From Cryptomeria japonica (lineage: Eukaryota; Streptophyta; Pinopsida; Cupressales; Cupressaceae), in contig NC_081413.1 of NCBI RefSeq assembly GCF_030272615.1, positions 717,299,867 through 717,363,866 of the forward strand: a DNA stretch of 64,000 nucleotides, written 5' to 3'. The translations under genes were made by a program, and so were the position numbers. This document shows positions 36,199 to 46,629 of this stretch, in pieces. The notes under the pieces are model-generated. The model saw only the letters and a program-made list of their open reading frames with translations, searched no databases and was not told the DNA's origin. Numbering within the stretch: the stretch's first letter is position 1; every line of letters begins with the position of its first letter.

Positions 36199-36567
36199 CG
36201 TCAACTTTTGCTCAAATTTGCAGAACAGCGCCGTATCGACATTTCACTACTAATTCCAGGTCTGCAGCTTCATCCTATATCCCTATCTCAGTTTATAAGC
36301 GAATCTTTCTCACTTTCTATGCATTCCTAGCTTAATCTTTCTATCTACATTCTTTACAAAAGAGGGTAGCCTTGCTGTCTTAACCCTTGAAACTCATTTA
36401 GCATCCAATCTTGCCTTGTGTGGGATTGGATCTTGTGGGTTTCAACCCCTCTTTTGAATGTAAAGTCTCCCAAGTGAAAACCATCAACCCTAGCCACCTC
36501 CCTTCTCTCTCCTCGGAGTTGGAAGAGGGGAGAGCAACTAGGGTTCGATCGATTTTTTTGCTTTACA

Positions 36568-36590
36568 TTTTGGTGAACCCGATGTGAACA
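36568..36590 (+). promoter_or_regulatory. E primer-binding site
   Basis: TTTTGGTGAACCCGATG begins immediately after the LTR end CTTTACA. TGGTGAACCCGATGTG is of the form seen just behind plant gypsy LTRs. The tRNA identity is not certain from sequence alone. Confidence 0.65.
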
Positions 36591-36967
36591 TCCTTTCTGA
36601 TTATTCATGGTTAGATCTGAAAATTGGCTTCCTTGATTACATTTCCATGTTTGATCTTTTGCAAATTTTAGAGGTTAATTGCATAAAAACCCTAAATTTT
36701 CTTTTTAGTAATTAAGCTTGCGAAATATTTAATTGTTAATGCTTGTTTCAGATCTACCCTTCTATTGCAAATTATCAATTCATATCTGTGCTTTAATTTT
36801 GAAAATTAAGTGGTTAAGTGTCAAAACCCTAATTTTTGAAACCCTCTTGATTTAACCTTTGTCCGACAATTTCACTGATCAAAACATCTCCAAATTAGCT
36901 GTAACTTTGGATTCCGCAACAAAATCATAATATCTTTCATCCCTGAAAATTTGGAAAAAAGTTGCGA

Positions 36968-36997
36968 GGACTATGTGCACTCTGAGCGTCATTGTCC
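36968..36997 (+). promoter_or_regulatory. E leader hairpin 2 with GTGCAC loop
   Basis: GGACTATG (36968-36975) faces CATTGTCC (36990-36997) with one mismatch. GTGCAC is at 36975-36980. Flanking sequence (CATCCCTG before, GAAATTTCGGGAG after) is shared with hairpin 3. Confidence 0.5.
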
Positions 36998-37588
36998 CCG
37001 ACATTTTTTTCGAAATTTCGGGAGCTAGATCTTACAGTATTTTTCTGCTAAAATCTAGAATTTTGGCTGATTTTATCAATCTAACACTTTCAAAATTACA
37101 GTCAAAGTTGGTCTTGTGATTGCTTGGTTTAAGGCTTCTAATCATTCAAAAATTATTGAAATTGAAATTTTGTGTCAAAATTGTGTTCTTACTGTCCTAA
37201 ATCTGAAAAGTGTGTTTGCATTCATTCGAAATTTCAGTGCTTTATTCAAATTCTTGCAATTTGTGACTTTTGAGATTAAGTGCTTAATTACAACAACTTT
37301 GATTTCCGCTTTCAAAATTGAATTTTGTGTGAAATTGAGTCAACTTTCAAATTTCAAAACTTGCATTGCTTTTGGTATTCCCTCTAAAATCATAAGATTC
37401 AAAATTTTAGTTTACCTCTCTTTTTCAAAATTCAAATTTTTGCATTTTTTGACAATCTTGGTAGTGTTCAATGTTGAGATTGCAACTTTAATTTGGCCTA
37501 TCTACAGATCATAAAATCACTCAATTTTTTCAGATTAGCTTTAAAATCATCATAACTTTCATCCCTGCAAATTTCGAAAAAAGTTGTC

Positions 37589-37620
37589 GGGACCGTGTGC
37601 ACTCCGAGCGCCACGGTCCC
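37589..37620 (+). promoter_or_regulatory. E leader hairpin 3 with perfect 9-bp stem and GTGCAC loop
   Basis: GGGACCGTG (37589-37597) is the exact reverse complement of CACGGTCCC (37612-37620). The loop starts with GTGCAC (37597-37602, its first base shared with the stem). It is the best-formed of the three transcribed copies and lies about 100 bases before the gag ATG. Confidence 0.6.
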
Positions 37621-37716
37621 TGACATTTTTTCTGAAATTTTGGGAGACTATCATGATTGCATTTAACAGCTTAAATCTAGAATCTAAATTCAAAATTTTC
37701 TCTCCCTCTCTAGTGC

Positions 37717-40700
37717 ATGAGTTTTACAACAATAAGCCCTACTTACACTATTCCCATTAGACAAAGCCGTAGAATTAAGTCTTTCCGAGGTTTAACCACC
37801 GAGGAGATGGAACCTAATTTGAATAGCCTTTTTAACGAGGACATGGGTAATTCCTCTAATCCTCCTAATGATGAAGAAGCTCTCCATGAGGTTTCTGTAG
37901 AACAACTTGCGAAATTGGATAACCAATTTGACGATTTTCGACAATGGATGTCTCAAGAATACCCTGATAGTCAAGCTCTTCCTTTAATTGAGGGTCTAAA
38001 ACATATGCTTCAAAGTGACAAGAATGGAATTGATATTTTGCGTGGTATTGCACACATTGTGGATTTGAATGTGATGCCTATGAAGAGTTGTGCTGAAACT
38101 TTAGGTTATACACAACCTCCTACACAAGTCAATCATTCTATTCCTTTGACAACTTCTATTGCTAGCATACCTACCTTTACATCAAACATAATGGCTACTT
38201 CTATACAAGACATTCCGTCTATGATTACCAGTCATGGGGGCAATCCCTCTTCTTCAATTAACCCTCTTCCTTCATTCAATCCGACTTCTTCATTCATTCC
38301 TTCAATGAGTGTTCCTATTACATCGTCACAAATGAACATGACGCAAGGGGGCAATTCATTCAACCATTCCATTCCTCCTTGTAGTGTTCCTCTTGTCCAA
38401 TCCTCTCCTATGACTAACTATCATAGTGTCCCGCCACCTTACTCTTTACCTTCTTTCAATAACATAACACCTCCATCTCAATCTAACACATCTAATATGA
38501 ATTCTTCGACTGAAGCGACCATTAACAATCTTGCACAAACTGTCTCTTCTTTACAGCAACAAATTGCCTCTATGAATCAATCTAAGTTTAGTGTGCCCAC
38601 ATTTGATGTTGCGAGCCCACTTTCTCTTGACATTGTTCGAGCTATCCCTCCTAAACATGTTGAAATCCCACATTTGGAGCTTTATAACGGTAAAGGTGAT
38701 CCTCTAACACATGTTAAGACTTTTCAAACAATATGTACCGATTTTGCTTATGACCAAAGGTTGCTTGCGAAACTGTTTACTAGAACATTAAGAGACAAAG
38801 CCCTACAATGGTATTGTTCATTGCCTTCTTATTTTATTACTTCTTTCAAACAACTTGCAAATGCTTTCATTCAAAAATTTCAAAACAATATAAGTCCTAA
38901 AGTTACTTTGATTGATTTAATGCATTGTAAACAAGGTGTTAAAGAAAAAGTGACTGATTTCATTGGTAGATATAAGCATTTGTATGCTCAAATTTCTTTT
39001 CCAGTGCCTGACAATGATATTCAAAGAATCTTTATTTCTAATTTACAAAAAGATATTCGAGACAAACTTCTATTTTCTGAGTTTACTTCTTTCCAACAGT
39101 TGTGTGCAACTCTTCACAATTATCAACTGACTGTGAGTCAAATGGAACAATCACATCCTATGGCTCTGAGTGATAAGGGTGATAGCAGTCAAAAACCATT
39201 TGGAAAGTTTAAACCGAATAGAGATTCCATCAAATTCAATGAAAACATCATCAACAACAATGTGAATGCAGGGTCAGGTGTGCCTCCTATTTCTAAATTT
39301 TTCAAGAAAGAAAGAAAGTATACTCCTTTGAATGAATCATTGCATAGTATTATGAATAAGCTATTGGAACAAAATGTGCTTACTCTTCCTCCTATAATGC
39401 AAATTGATCCTGCAAAGATTAATTCACCCTATTTTGATAACAAATCTTTTTGTCAATTTCATCATCAACCTGGGCATGATACTGAAAAATGTTTTGCTTT
39501 AAAGGGTAAAATTCAAGATTTGATTGATAATAATACTATCTCTGTTTCTGGAGTGAATGATAAAGGCAATACATCTGTAGCTCCTCCTAACCAAAATCTT
39601 AAGATTTTTATTGATCCATTACCTTCTCATACCTCTAATGTGATTGAGACTAATGATTCCTCTTTCTCATCGGATGGTCTTGTGTCTATGACTCCGAATG
39701 TGATTAACTTTGTAGAGCAGCAAGAAAACCCTAAAGAACCTTCCATCACATTTGATTCTAGTGAAACTATCAGGGCACTTGATGGTCCTTTATACATAGT
39801 TGCAAAAGTCAAGAATACACCTTGCCGTGGAGTGCTTATTGATCCTTCGTGCATGGTTAATGTTATTACTGAATAATTCCTTTTTACTTTGCAATTGAAT
39901 CAAGTGATCTATGACAAGACAAATGTGGTTGTGAAATTATTTGATGCATTTTCTTCTCCTGCAATTGGTTCTATTACATTACCTATTGAAGTTCATAACA
40001 AATTCCTTGATGTGAACTTTGCTATTATTCCTTCATCCAAACAATTTCGTGTGAAGCTTGGCTATCCTTGGCTATCTTTCATGAAAGCTATTGCTTCTCC
40101 TATTCATAAGTGTTTGAAATTTCCCCATAATGGTGAAGTTGTTACTGTCAATCATAGTCTCTTTAAACCAGCTGAAAGAACTTCTAGTGTTCCTATTGAT
40201 TATTTTTGGCTTAAACAATTCCAATCTCTTCCTCTGCGAAGTGATCATCTTTTCAAATCTTATCAAAAGTGGAAAACAGATATGATCCTATCTCTGAGTG
40301 AACCTAGAACACCTAAACTTGACATTCCTATCATTCTTGAGAAGGAAGTTCTTCCTTTGAAAGATAAAACTAATGTTTTTCCTCAAGAAGATTCCCAACC
40401 CATCCCTATGGATGTGACTATGTCTATGCCTAATAAACCTTCTAAAAGTAGACCTATACCTCCTCGTCATGATGGACTTGGTCTTCTTCCTAAACCAAAA
40501 ATTACTCCTTTATATGGAGCAGTTCCTCCTCTATCCTTTTATAGAGAAAAGAGACCTTCTTCTTCTCCTATTATCCAGCCTAAGAGACCACAACCTAAAC
40601 ACCCATGTGATAAGGATGAGAACATTCCTCCTCCTCAATCTTCTTCACTTCCTACTAAGACTAGATGTAATCGTTCTGCATGTGAACGCTGATGAAAGCA

Positions 40701-41124
40701 TCGTCTTAGGGCTCAAGCAGCTGCTTCTCAAACTTTGCAATCTCCAAAAACACCTTCAACAAGCATTATTCCATTTTCTCCAAAATCTCCTAAACATAAG
40801 ATGCATGATGGTCTTGATCCTGTGCGAGTTAAAGACCCTATTTTTATAAATCTTGATGATGCTATAGATGAAAATGTTATTCATGATAAAAATGTTACTT
40901 CTCTTGCTTCTGATAGTGAATATGAACTTGTTGATATTGATAACCATTTATCTAATGAACTTTCTAAAGCACTTATCCTAGCTCCTAGACAAGAACAACG
41001 TGGCTTGGAACATGAACATAGCCCTTGTTTGGATCTTGTGATAGCTCCATCTACTATGTTGGATGTTGTGATAGCTCCATCTGCTGTGTTGATCAGCAAG
41101 ATCGGGGGGTGGATGACGTGCTAG
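37717..41124 (+). pseudogene. gag-pro: E Gag-Protease polyprotein
   Basis: One frame of 1,136 codons broken by TAA (39874-39876) and a TGA pair (40690-40695). It starts at ATG 37717 (MSFTTISP). After a Ser/Thr/Pro-rich region, the gag capsid domain spans about residues 305-480 (IPHLELYNGKGDPLTHVKTF, LRDKALQWYCSLP, FIGRYKHLYAQI). A knuckle-like CQFHHQPGHDTEKC is at about residues 584-597 (His in place of the second Cys, as often in Tat-type gag). The protease region begins near PLYIVAKVKNTP, with LIDPSCMVNVI where D-S/T-G is expected, so catalytic Asp is present but Gly is lost. The tail is Pro-rich. No RT motif follows. The function is a virus-like particle shell and its processing. The TGA pair may come from CGA codons. 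Confidence 0.9.
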
Positions 41125-41835
41125 ACTAGTTACATTAGCATAGCAGATTCTCTCCTCCTCTCTTTTGTTACCTCTTCTATATGTTATTCTCATTCTTCTA
41201 TTTGTTGTCCTTGGTGTTGTCTACTTGAGGACGATGCAAAGCATTGAGATCTCTTTTGGTCTCTCTCATGTTGACTCAAAAGACACATGTGTTCCCTTCT
41301 TCTAGGTGACCTTCCTTGATTGGGGAATGAAGAACAATTATGCATACATACATATGATATATATACATGACTTATCATACAGCATACTGACCCCGAGGAA
41401 AGCGAAGTCACCTTGTGCTTTGTGTTTTGTGTCTATTATCCTTGGGTTTATCTCACACTTGGGGGCTAAATCTTTGCGATAACGTGCTCCTTTCCTTTCT
41501 CATTTCTTATGTGTATCACTACGTTAAAACAATCACCCTCGTTGAGGCGTGTGCGATCGCTTTAACGTAGGGGGGCATACACCCTGTCTATCCTTTCAAG
41601 ATTTCTTGGTATTTTTCTCTTGCATGACTCATAGTGAGGGAACCTTACTACTGATAGTCATGGTTTTCCCTCGTGATCTTCCCTTTTACTTTTTCAATCG
41701 AAGTCGTAAGATCCTTAGTCCACTGGGGGCTTGGTGTGTCTTGCCTCCTTGACGTGGTGAAAGTCTTTCAATGTTGTTTCCTTGTACTTTACCGGAAGTA
41801 TGAGCATACATACTCCCGCTAAAGTGGGGGCTAAA
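41125..41835 (+). other. E 3' untranslated region with polypurine tract
   Basis: About 700 bases without a gene. AAAGTGGGGGCTAAA (41821-41835) directly precedes the 3' LTR and is the probable polypurine tract for plus-strand priming. Two similar tracts lie upstream (CTTGGGGGCTAAA near 41460 and GTAGGGGGGC near 41567), perhaps older or accessory tracts. Confidence 0.7.
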
Positions 41836-43082
41836 TGTAGCATCCTAAAATTGCGACACTTGCAATTTTGACTGCATTTAGGTCTTCACGATGGCGATGC
41901 AACACGCAACCTGAATGGAGACCCCAAAACCTGTTTATGACACCAAAAACTGCATTTTCTTGCACCTTGGCCTGAACCTCCTTTGCACCCTGCTGTCCTG
42001 GGAGGTGGGACCAGAGCGCCCAGCGCCCTGGTCCCCCAAGACCATGGCGCCCAGCGCCCTGGTCCCTGGCCCTATTTTGAGCCCGGTCTCCTATGGGACT
42101 TCGGGTCTTTTTGTTTTCAAATTGGAAATTATCTTTCCTAGTCGGCCTAAGGTCAGGAAAATCAGTCTATCAGCCCTAATTGACAAGTATATAAACTACA
42201 TTTTCCTCTCCCATTTGGGTAGATGAAAAGAAGAGGGACATATATGTACAAGCATGGAAACGATACTAAAACATTCAAGCATTCAAGCATTCCTTCAAGC
42301 AATTGATCATTCTAAGTCTCCATTCAAGGCTAAGTGTTGCATTCAAGACAAGGATTCAACCATTGAAGAGGAGATCACATACTACAACATACAACAATAC
42401 AAAAAATAATAACATCTATACCTTCGCACATAAGGATACAAACATCCTTACAACAAGGTATTAGTACTTGTTTTACATTACAATCATTTACATTTACAAC
42501 ATTTCTCATTTCTTGGTTAATTCCAAAACCGGGGTTTGACCTAAAGGCAAACCCCTAATCCCTAACCCCCCAATCGTCTTCACCTTTCTGTGTGTAGGTT
42601 GCAGGTACGCAACTGAAATTGAAGATCTGGAATCCTTGTGCAGAGACGAACAGATCCCCCTTCGTTTCGCGGATTTTTCGGAGGACCGTGTGCACGCCGG
42701 GCGCCATCGTCCCGTCAACTTTTGCTCAAATTTGCAGGACAGCACCGTATCAACATTTCACTGCTAATTCCAGGTCCGCAGCTTCATCCTATATCCCTAT
42801 CTCAGTTTATAAGCGAATCTTTCTCACTTTCTATGCATTCCTAGCTTAATCTTTCTATGCACATTCTTTACAAAAGAGGGTAGCCTTGCTGTCTTAACCC
42901 TTGAAACTCATTTAGCATCCAATCTTGCCTTGTGTGGGATTGGATCTTGTGGGTTTCAACCCCTCTTTTGAATGTAAAGTCTCTCCTAAGTGAAAACCAT
43001 CAACCCTAGCCACCTCCCTTCTCTCTCCTTTGAGTTGGAAGAGGGGAGAGCAACTAGGGTTCGATTGATTTTCCGCTTTACA
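41836..43082 (+). mobile_element. E 3' LTR (1,247 bp)
   Basis: Runs TGTAGCATCC to GCTTTACA and is followed by CCTTT (43083-43087). It matches the 5' LTR except for scattered, mainly transition, substitutions and the three tandem-unit differences. TATA box at 42188-42195. Confidence 0.93.
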
Positions 43083-43087
43083 CCTTT

Positions 43088-43386
43088 AAAAAAAATGTCA
43101 AATCAATTTTCCATTTAGGTTAGTTGTACTAGTCAGTAAGGAAAGTTTGTAGGAATTTACACTGGTTTTCTACAAACCATTTACTATTTTTGTGAGAAAA
43201 TAGTCTTTAAAAGGGTTCAGCTGCCCAAGCTTTTATAAGATTAAAGTGTAGGAGGTTTCCTAATTCTGGAACCTCATATTGTTGTCTTTATTTCAAACTT
43301 TTGTTGTTCTCTTCCATTGCAGCATAGAGGCAGTAATTTTCACTTTTAAAGAGAAGAAACAAAAGTTTTCAAAATGGAGAACAACA
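43088..43386 (+). mobile_element. A-plus 5' LTR, final part (right of E)
   Basis: Continues the LTR from AAAAAAAATG to GAACAACA and matches 54304-54608. Ends at the primer-binding site. No genes. Confidence 0.92.
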
Positions 43387-43723
43387 AAATTGACAACTCT
43401 ACTGGGGAGAGTCAACTAAAATATGTCTTATATTGTAGATTTGTGTCTGTATTGCATAAAAGTGTTTAGATCAGGTTCCCTTGGTTTCAGCCTGAAAATT
43501 ATTTAGCATGTCTTTCTAAAGAAAATCCTTGATCTATCTCATAGCATCTTAGAATACTATTCAATTATTTTCTAAAGATTAACAGTTTTATTCTTAAGTG
43601 TCTTGTAAGTCATTCACTGTGTTAAACTATATATTTTATTCCCAAGATATTGGGTGGCGACTCTGAAGTAAAAAAAACCAGTGTTCTTTTAGAAAAAATT
43701 AGTCACTTCACAAGGTTAGCAAG
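43387..43723 (+). other. A-plus primer-binding site and leader
   Basis: AAAT plus TGACAACTCTACTGGGGA (43391-43408) follows the LTR directly and is the likely primer site, a decayed form of TGGCGACTCTGCTGGGGA, the Arg-tRNA-type site of Ogre-like elements. A second GGGTGGCGACTCTG occurs at 43652-43665 and is closer to that form, but it is 265 bases inside. The leader has no reading frame of note. Confidence 0.75.
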
Positions 43724-44643
43724 ATGAATAGGAGAAGGAATACTAGGTCTTATATGAAGAAAAACCCTCAAGAGAAGTTGCATGAAGGGTTACCAGAACC
43801 AGTCAAGAAGGGCTGGAGAGGAACTGTTATTCTTGAGCTGTCAAATCAGTCATGGAAACAAAAGAGTAATCAAATAAGTAAGTCTTCTAAGCATCTTGTA
43901 TATGCAAGGTCCAATGCCTCTTCTCATGACTTTGATCATGATATTATGGGTTTTCATGCTAGCCCATTTGGCACTAATGATGATATCCAAACCTTTCACC
44001 AAAGATTGTCTAATACCAGCATTTTTGGGAGAGATAGGCATAGTACAAGTAATAGAGCTAGTTCTATTCCCAAAACTATGGAAGGAAATATTAGCCTGAC
44101 TGATATGGACCAGTTAAATGTGTCTGATTCAAAGGAAACTTTGTCGGACCAAGATGAAGTGTCTTAGGAGATTGAGGTTCTAAATCAAAGAGTACATCAA
44201 TTGATTTCCATAAGAAAAAAGAAAGAAAAGGAAAATGAGAATGAAACCAAAGCCAAACTCATTGAAAGAGATAGGTTATTAAGACAGATTGCAGAGCTTG
44301 AGTTGTTTGCTCAAGAAGAACCTAGGAATAGAGAGCAAGGTTATATTATTAGGGAAATCCTTGATCCAAAAATTGTTTTTTCACCTAAGGTTGTAGTACA
44401 ACCTAGTAGGGAGGTTCACAGTGATCCTCAACCTGCCAGACCCATTGTTGACAAACGAAAACAAAAAGTAGTGGAGAATAGATTTGCGGGTCTAGTGTCA
44501 GGAAGTGCAGAAGGACCCCAAGGAATGATGTCACATGAGATTGAGGCAAAAGGATAAGGAAAGAAAATGAAGATCTGTAAAGGGAGTTAGAAAAGGCTAA
44601 AATAGAAGAACTTAATTCCGAGTTTAGGAGAAAAATACAATTC
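43724..44643 (+). pseudogene. gag: A-plus gag: N-terminal region
   Basis: Starts MNRRRNTRSYMKKNPQ at 43724. TAG at 44165-44167 is followed in frame by a helical, charged segment (IRKKKEKENENETKAK, ERDRLLRQIAELE), probably coiled coil. A stop near 44556 and a frameshift lead into the frame of 44644 (ELEKAKIEELNSEFRRKIQ is readable before it). The order equals A-minus 10133-9006. The N-terminal region of gag probably serves particle assembly; no catalytic motif. Confidence 0.86.
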
Positions 44644-46629
44644 TTGAAAGCTCCTCCTATAACTTTCCCACTTGTAAATCATTGTAATCCTACATCCCAA
44701 CATACTTCTGCCTCTCTATTGAACACTCAACCAATGATACAAACAAGTGCTACCCCACCCGTTAATGAATCTAAAAATGCTACCCCAAATAATTCTACTA
44801 TTCCTCCAAGTACAATTGCAATAAATCAAACCAGTCACGGATTACCCCATAATCAAAGACATCAAAATCCTAGAGTTGGTGGATCAGGCCCAAGGGTGAA
44901 TACTGGAAACAACTTTATTGGAAATCAGTTTCAAAGGAGACCGATAAATGTTGAGCTATATAGGCCATTACATTTTGATGGAATTCCTAGATATCCAAAC
45001 CACTTCCCTATTGAAATGAGGGATAAACTCCAGAAGTTCATTGGGAACAATGTTGTCGGTCCTAAAGAACATATGAAATCTTTTGGTGACATGATTAATG
45101 ACTATGAAAATGCACATGAGGATGTCATCATGAAGTTGTTTGTGCAATCTTTGATTGAGGATGCTAGAGATGGGTATAGAAGGTTACTAGTGGATAATAT
45201 AGGTTCTTGGGAGGAATTCAAAAATTGCTTTCAAGAGCAATATGGAGATAAGACAAATGTGAGCTTCATGCTCAATGAATTTAACAACATCAGGAAATTT
45301 GATATTGAAGCCATCACAGATTTTAATGCAAGGTTTCAAAAGGCAATGCATAGACTTTTTCAAGTAATGATGTTAGATGAAAATGTGTGTCTAACTACCT
45401 ATTACAATGCATTCGACCCCAAAATGGATTACATTCTCAAAGATAAGAACCCACATAGCTCGAGGGATGCTTTCAAAATTGCAATCAATGTAGAGAGTAA
45501 TAGAAAAGCATCGGGTAAAGTGGGAAGAAGGACTGATGGAAGATTGTTACAAGAACAAAAAACCACAAAAAAAAAATCCTCTAAAGAAGAGGATAAGATA
45601 GAGAAATTATTGACTATTGTCAAGGATCTTATTGCTAAAGTAAGTAAACCAGAGAGGCCTCACTACAACTGGCAAGTGAGACTTGCTAGATTGCATGATA
45701 TACCATATAACACTGCATGGAAAGATGGAAAACTTGTGCAAGATAGATCAAAAGACACACAAAATCAGAATACCCCTAATCCTTTGAAGGGAGGAAATGT
45801 ACATAATATGGAAAATACCTTGTGTTGTATTGCATGTGATGGGTCACATTCCCCCTATCAGTGTGCTATTGCTCAAGATCTAAATGAATCCATGAGAAGT
45901 GAGGATGAACATGCAGTTAATATGTTTGAGTATACTGTGGAAACTGACTGTGTGTCTTCAGAGGATGAAGCAAGTGAATATAATGTCTCAAGAAGCAATG
46001 CAAATTGCCAAGTGAAATTGACAATTGATTGGCATCCCACTTTGAATGTAGTCACAATAGAAGACCAAGAGATTCACCTTAGAAGGCCTAGTGAGGAGGA
46101 AGTCAAGAATCTCACTAAGGTTGCAATAGCTAAAGCTAAGCATAACTATAATATGAGAAGCAACAAAGATGATGGAAGTAAAGGTATGCCTGGTTCTTTG
46201 ATTTTTAAAGAAAATTCTTCTAAGAGGTCCAATGAGAACAAAACTTTTGTCAAAGATAGTCAGGCTAAAGGTGATCAGTCAAGTAGTTCAGCAAAACCTG
46301 GTATTGCTGATACAATTGGATGTAAGGCAGAAACCACTGGTGACAAGAGAACAAGTCACCAAAAGGAAAAAAAGGTTAAGACTCATGTTGAGTCTAATAT
46401 TAATACTTCTTTTGATATGACTCAAGCTTTAACACATATGAAGGTTTTAGTACCTTTGATAGAGCTGCTGAAAATAAAAGAACATAGAGAGGCTATTTTT
46501 TTTTTAATTTCGAGTATATCAGATGGAGATGCTTCTTCTAAAAGGGGAAATGCAAAGGATGAGAAGGATCAAGAACAAGGGGTCCCAAAAGTTTATGTGG
46601 GAACCACTATTAATCAGGAACCATCTTAG
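44644..46629 (+). pseudogene. gag: A-plus gag: capsid domain and short-spaced zinc knuckle
   Basis: Open for 661 codons. Pro/Asn/Thr-rich linker first, then the gag domain: PLHFDGIPRYPNHFPIEM, KLFVQSLIEDARDGYRRL, WEEFKNCFQEQYGDK, DFNARFQKAMHRLFQVM. The zinc knuckle CIACDGSHSPYQC lies at 45826-45864 (CX2CX3HX4C). Further on come LTIDWHPTLNVV and IHLRRPSEEEVKNL, conserved with A-minus. It ends at a TAG (46627-46629) in the same frame as protease. The aligned A-minus codon is CAG, so this looks like a mutation rather than a regulated read-through codon. Confidence 0.9.

Larger units (their letters stand above)
35231..36567 (+). mobile_element. E 5' LTR (1,337 bp)
   Basis: Runs TGTAGCGTCC to GCTTTACA. 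Compared with the 3' LTR it is 90 bases longer, almost wholly from three tandem copy-number differences: a 31-base GCCCTGGTCC unit (two full copies versus one, near 35420-35490), an 8-base CATTCAAG unit (three versus two, near 35700-35730), and a 52-base duplication (36018-36121) present once in the 3' LTR. Substitutions seen in the first 100 bases are mostly transitions. A TATA box lies at 35614-35620. Confidence 0.93.
36591..37716 (+). other. E leader, about 1.1 kb
   Basis: AT-rich untranslated leader between primer site and gag start. It contains two copies of an approximately 100-base repeat (about 36935-37035 and 37555-37655) whose core is a GTGCAC-loop hairpin also present in the LTR. 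An open frame at 37116-37514 is Phe- and Lys-rich and has no recognisable domain; I do not regard it as a gene. Confidence 0.7.
35231..43082 (+). mobile_element. E: gag-protease-only LTR element (TR-GAG-like), 7,852 bp
   Basis: TG...CA LTRs at 35231-36567 and 41836-43082, flanked by CCTTT at 35226-35230 and 43083-43087. The empty site is preserved in the A-plus 3' LTR near 54299 (GATCCTTTAAAAAAAA). Internally there is a primer site, a long leader, one Gag-Pro reading frame and a polypurine tract, but no RT, RNase H or integrase. It is therefore non-autonomous, like the TR-GAG elements described in plants. LTR similarity is high, and E is the youngest layer of the nest. Confidence 0.93.

Noticed and set aside
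35310-36335. Several open frames in the E LTRs
   Set aside because: They fall in tandem-repeat and R-U5 sequence, change between the two LTRs with unit number, and have no retroelement motif.
37116-37514. 132-codon frame in the E leader
   Set aside because: Phe/Lys-rich, low complexity and without motif; the leader is better explained as untranslated RNA with hairpins.
46627-46629. Programmed read-through of TAG between gag and pro in A-plus
   Set aside because: A-minus has CAG at this codon and its own stop at a different codon of the junction, so the stops look like independent decay.
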